6,889 nt of DNA from an uncultured Collinsella sp. (GTDB lineage: Bacteria > Actinomycetota > Coriobacteriia > Coriobacteriales > Coriobacteriaceae). The DNA lies in contig CAAEVV010000063.1 in the NCBI GenBank assembly GCA_900759565.1, positions 1-6,889 on the forward strand. The letters run 5' to 3'. Of this stretch, positions 5,263-6,889 are shown one piece after another (within the stretch, counting starts at the first letter, position 1; the number at the start of each line of letters is the position of its first letter). A model generated the notes under the pieces. The model did not search any database, was not told the origin of the DNA, and was given only the letters and a program-made list of their open reading frames with translations. A program made the position numbers and the translations under genes.

Positions 5263-6747
5263 ATGAACACTATCCAGATCAATCCGGCCGACAACGTGAT
5301 CGTCGCGCTGTCACCGCTTGCCAAGGGCACCGCCGTCGCGGTTCCCGGGGTGGGCGAGGTCGTGGCCGCGGAGGATATTCCGCAGGGTCATAAGATGGCC
5401 GTGCGCTCGATTGCCGCGGGGGAGGACGTCATCAAGTACGGCCTTCCTATCGGCCATGTGACGGGCGATGTCCAGCCCGGTCAGTGGCTTCATACACATA
5501 ATGTCAAGACCAACCTTTCGGGCGAGGTCGAGTACACCTACAACCCCACACATCCGGTCGTGGATCCGGTTGAGCCCGAGACCTTTATGGGGTTCCGCCG
5601 CGCCGACGGTCGTGCCGCGACGCGTAATGAGCTGTGGATCATCCCCACGGTCGGCTGTGTCAACGAAGTCGCCCGTGCCATGTGTGAGCAGGCCCAGGAT
5701 CTGGTCGATGGCTCGCTGGAGGGTGTTTACTACTTCCCGCATCCCTTTGGCTGCTCGCAGACCGGCGCCGACCATGTCCAGACGCGTCGTCTGCTGGTGG
5801 CGCTCTCGCGTCATCCTAATGCGGCCGGTGTGCTGTTCCTGTCGCTTGGTTGCGAGAACTGCACACACCAGCAGGTGCTCGACGAGCTCGGTGACTTCGA
5901 TCACGAGCGCATCCGCTTCCTCACCTGCCAGGACGTTGCCGACGAGCAGGTCGAGGGCCACAAGATTCTGGCCGAGCTGGCAGACCTGGCAAAGCAAGCT
6001 AAGCGTGAGCCCATTTTGGCCTCCGAGCTGGTTATTGGTCTTAAGTGCGGCGGCTCCGACGGTCTTTCGGGCATTACCGCCAACCCCACGATCGGTCGCG
6101 TGAGCGATATGGTCGTCGCCCGTGGCGGCACGTCGGTGCTTACCGAGGTGCCCGAGATGTTTGGCGCCGAGAGTATTCTGCTCGATCGCTGTGAGAACGA
6201 GCAGGTCTTTGGCGCCGCCTCCGACATGCTCAACGGCTTTAAGGGCTACTTTATTAGCCACGGCGAGGTTGTCTACGAGAACCCGAGCCCCGGCAACAAG
6301 GACGGCGGTATTACCACGCTCGAGGACAAGAGCTGCGGCTGCGTGCAAAAAGGCGGGTCTGCCCCCATCGTCGACGTGCTGCCGTATGCCGGCCAGGCAA
6401 ATAAACACGGCCTGAACATGCTGTGCGGTCCGGGCAACGACATGGTATCCACCACGGCGTTGACGGCTGCCGGCTGCCACGTGATTCTGTTCTCGACCGG
6501 CCGCGGCACACCGTTTGGCGCGCCGGCGCCTACGCTCAAGGTGTTCACCAATCAGCGTCTGTGCGACCACAAGGCCAACTGGATGGACTTTAACGCCGGC
6601 GTGATTGCCACGGGTGAGCGCACGCTCGACGAGGCTGCTCACGATCTATACCAGCTGGTGCTGGAGACGGCGAGCGGTAAACTCACGAGTGCCGAGCGCC
6701 GTGGCTGTCACGAGATCAGCATCTGGAAGGACGGCGTCTGCCTGTAG
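5263..6747 (+). CDS. uxaA: Altronate dehydratase
   Basis: UxaA removes water from D-altronate to give 2-keto-3-deoxy-D-gluconate, the third step of the galacturonate pathway. Its 494 residues match the E. coli length (495). The N-terminal SAF-like domain (about 6-90) carries NVIVALSPLAKGT, GHKMAVRSIAAGEDVIKYGLPIG and HTHNVKTNLSG. The dehydratase domain follows with RNELWIIPTVGCVN, FGCSQTGADH (162-171), SLGCENC (C197 and C200), GLKCGGSDGLSGITANP (about 259-275), LTEVPEMFGAE, ENPSPGNKDGGITTLEDKS and ILFSTGRGTPFG (408-419). The conserved Cys residues fit a labile iron or Fe-S cofactor, as expected for this family. The start ATG 5263 has only a modest RBS (AGGA at 5250-5253, 9-nt spacing), weaker than those of uxaC and uxaB. 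It is the last gene of the operon visible here. No terminator is seen after it, and the IS end begins 48 bp downstream. Confidence 0.96.
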   Translation: MNTIQINPADNVIVALSPLAKGTAVAVPGVGEVVAAEDIPQGHKMAVRSIAAGEDVIKYGLPIGHVTGDVQPGQWLHTHNVKTNLSGEVEYTYNPTHPVVDPVEPETFMGFRRADGRAATRNELWIIPTVGCVNEVARAMCEQAQDLVDGSLEGVYYFPHPFGCSQTGADHVQTRRLLVALSRHPNAAGVLFLSLGCENCTHQQVLDELGDFDHERIRFLTCQDVADEQVEGHKILAELADLAKQAKREPILASELVIGLKCGGSDGLSGITANPTIGRVSDMVVARGGTSVLTEVPEMFGAESILLDRCENEQVFGAASDMLNGFKGYFISHGEVVYENPSPGNKDGGITTLEDKSCGCVQKGGSAPIVDVLPYAGQANKHGLNMLCGPGNDMVSTTALTAAGCHVILFSTGRGTPFGAPAPTLKVFTNQRLCDHKANWMDFNAGVIATGERTLDEAAHDLYQLVLETASGKLTSAERRGCHEISIWKDGVCL

Positions 6748-6795
6748 TGGCAAATGCACCCAAGCGTAGCGCGATGTCATCGGCCCCGTCGGGAG

Positions 6796-6889
6796 TGAAC
6801 TGCGTCCCAAATCTTGGACGCCCTAAATAGCGACTAGGCCGCGAGGGCCTGATTCCGGAACTCCTCCGGGGTCAGGCCCTTCAATCTTA
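6796..6889 (-). mobile_element. End of an IS3-family (IS150-like) insertion sequence, partial
   Basis: The outer end appears to be TGAACTGCGTCCCAAATC at 6796, followed by CTTGGACG. This shares the TG-ACTGC and TTGGACG elements with the terminal repeat of the IS150 group as I remember it. Just inside it is the stop codon of a - strand transposase. The rest of the element lies beyond the window, so its length, its other end and any target duplication cannot be seen. Confidence 0.8.
6834..6889 (-). CDS. IS3-family transposase (OrfB-type), C-terminal fragment
   Basis: The reverse strand reads RLKGLTPEEFRNQALAA and stops at 6836-6834 (TAG). The form LKGLTPEEFR near the C-terminus is typical of the integrase-like OrfB of IS3-family, IS150-group elements. 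Only the last 17 codons are present; the DDE catalytic core lies outside the window, so activity cannot be judged. The stop codon is 38 bp from the outer IS end. Confidence 0.8.
   Translation of the reverse strand, partial: RLKGLTPEEFRNQALAA

Overview
The window looks like chromosomal DNA from a GC-rich anaerobic gut actinobacterium. Coriobacteriia, possibly a Collinsella, is my best guess from the codon use, the FeoB-associated Cys-rich protein and the style of the operon. This is inference; no marker gene is present. All complete genes lie on the + strand.

Region 1 (1-510) is probably the end of an iron-transport locus. It holds the last codons of a protein that could be FeoB, a strong terminator, and a 66-aa FeoB-associated Cys-rich membrane protein. 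A 7-bp inverted repeat sits over that gene's likely promoter, and a second hairpin follows the gene.

Region 2 (600-2142) holds a LacI-family regulator with a 16-bp perfect-stem terminator. The terminator lies inside a much larger 32-bp perfect inverted repeat (1708-1739 / 1875-1906), which also encloses a short sequence resembling an IS end. The operator region follows, with two near-identical palindromes built on GTGAACGTTCAC (the first a 16-bp perfect palindrome) and a split version of the same half-sites upstream.

Region 3 (2143-6747) is the hexuronate operon uxaC-uxaB-uxaA. UxaC isomerises D-galacturonate to D-tagaturonate (and D-glucuronate to D-fructuronate), UxaB reduces tagaturonate to altronate, and UxaA dehydrates altronate to 2-keto-3-deoxygluconate (KDG). 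The upstream LacI-type protein is the obvious candidate repressor acting at the twin boxes. The KDG kinase, the KDPG aldolase and any hexuronate transporter are not in the window. Hairpins occupy both intercistronic gaps and could set the relative expression of the three genes.

Region 4 (6748-6889) is a 48-bp spacer followed by one end of an IS3-family (IS150-like) element. It includes the last 17 codons of its transposase on the - strand, and the element runs off the window.

Most of the window is an ordinary, well-understood catabolic operon. The parts worth a second look are the regulatory and repeat structures between the regulator and uxaC, and the repeat over the promoter of the small Cys-rich gene.
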